The translations under genes were made by a program, and so were the position numbers. A stretch of 5,771 nt of DNA from Selenomonadaceae bacterium (GTDB lineage Bacteria; Bacillota; Negativicutes; Selenomonadales; Selenomonadaceae), in NCBI GenBank assembly GCA_017484235.1, contig JAFUTM010000107.1:1-5771 (forward strand). The letters run 5' to 3'. Positions 5,593-5,771 of this stretch are shown here, piece by piece. Position 1 is the first letter of the stretch. Every line of letters starts with the position of its first letter. The notes beneath the pieces are model-generated. The model did not search any database, was not told the DNA's origin, and was given only the letters and a program-made list of their open reading frames with translations.

Positions 5593-5618
5593 CTTCTTTC
5601 TCGCCGCCGAGAAAGAAG
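5593..5618. repeat. Perfect 11-bp hairpin in the GC-rich block after ruvA
   Basis: CTTCTTTCTCG (5593-5603) and CGAGAAAGAAG (5608-5618) are exact reverse complements around a CCGC loop. A T-run (5574-5582) lies before it, not after it, on the plus strand. No T-run follows at once on the minus strand either, so it is not a standard terminator for ruvA. It sits next to a second larger hairpin and probably belongs to the same repeat element. Confidence 0.75.
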
Positions 5619-5622
5619 CAAA

Positions 5623-5673
5623 GAGCCGCCTCGCTAAAGTCACATCACGTGACTTAGCGCTCGGAGGCCGCTC
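5623..5673. repeat. Long imperfect hairpin, about 20 bp, in the GC-rich block
   Basis: Outer arms GAGCCGCCTC (5623-5632) and GAGGCCGCTC (5664-5673) pair at 9 of 10 positions. Inner arms GCTAAAGTCAC (5633-5643) and GTGACTTAGC (5649-5658) pair fully with one bulged A. The loop is ATCAC, and GCTCG (5659-5663) is an unpaired bulge. GCTCG recurs at 5659, 5670 and 5681, exactly 11 bases apart. It could be a dispersed palindromic repeat, a small mobile-element remnant or a structured RNA. Confidence 0.7.
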
Positions 5674-5706
5674 GCGTCCAGCTCGCGGATTTTCCCAACA
5701 TTACGA

Positions 5707-5770
5707 AATAAGCATTAATTAATTCATAATTCATAATTTCTCATTCCTTATTAGTATAAATATGCTTATT
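5707..5770. repeat. AT-rich tail with a 9-bp inverted repeat and a short tandem repeat
   Basis: AATAAGCAT (5707-5715) and ATGCTTATT (5762-5770) are perfect reverse complements 46 bases apart. Between them, AATTCAT is repeated twice in tandem (5721-5734) followed by AATT. The stretch is about 18% GC and holds no plausible gene. It may be the flank of the adjacent GC-rich element or a simple intergenic repeat. Confidence 0.4.
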
Positions 5771-5771
5771 A

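Noticed and set aside
5574..5618. Rho-independent terminator for ruvA
   Set aside because: The T-run comes before the hairpin on the plus strand, and no T-run follows it on either strand, so the order is wrong for an intrinsic terminator.
5585..5722. Open plus-strand frame of 45 codons through the GC-rich block (reads VTAFFLAAEKEAKS and on), plus a 15-codon minus-strand ATG frame
   Set aside because: The plus frame has no ATG start or ribosome binding site. The stop-free frame follows from the GC-rich palindromic composition, so I treat it as a repeat, not a gene.

Overview
The window looks like an AT-rich, low-GC Gram-positive-lineage chromosome segment. The evidence is AT-rich intergenic DNA, near-consensus AAGGAGG-type ribosome binding sites and GTG/TTG starts. 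Several exported proteins have adhesin-E-like folds, which I associate with Negativicutes (Selenomonas/Acidaminococcus relatives), but this placement is an inference and not proven by the sequence. All genes except ruvA lie on the minus strand.

Reading the minus strand in transcription order, a short HydF-like GTPase (4286-4786) comes first. A two-domain exported protein (3237-4235), homoserine O-acyltransferase metA (2221-3153), a D-2-hydroxyacid dehydrogenase (1218-2177) and a second, smaller exported protein (545-1150) follow. The twin-arginine translocase genes tatA (279-470) and tatC (5' part only, 1-282) come last. metA and the dehydrogenase are 43 bp apart and may be cotranscribed. tatA and tatC overlap by 4 bp (ATGA) and have their own promoter. 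The other gaps are 50-83 bp, so this is a loose head-to-tail array with probable internal promoters rather than one tight operon.

On the plus strand, ruvA (4944-5546) diverges from the GTPase gene across a roughly 157-bp AT-rich region that holds promoters for both. Neither ruvC nor ruvB is seen next to it. Downstream of ruvA is a non-coding stretch (5547-5771). It contains a GC-rich block (61 of 100 bases at 5591-5690) that folds into two strong adjacent hairpins, followed by an AT-rich tail (about 18% GC) with short direct and inverted repeats. This looks like a dispersed intergenic repeat or a structured RNA.

Functionally the genes cover protein export (TatAC and two Sec-type exported proteins), methionine biosynthesis (metA, with the Glu111 signature of acetyl-CoA use), 2-oxoacid reduction, and DNA recombination (RuvA). 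I see no clear new multi-gene system. The most unusual items are the stand-alone HydF-like GTPase with altered G-motifs, the acidic N-terminal extension on TatC, a possible leaderless 15-codon leader whose stop overlaps the metA ribosome binding site, and the hairpin block after ruvA.
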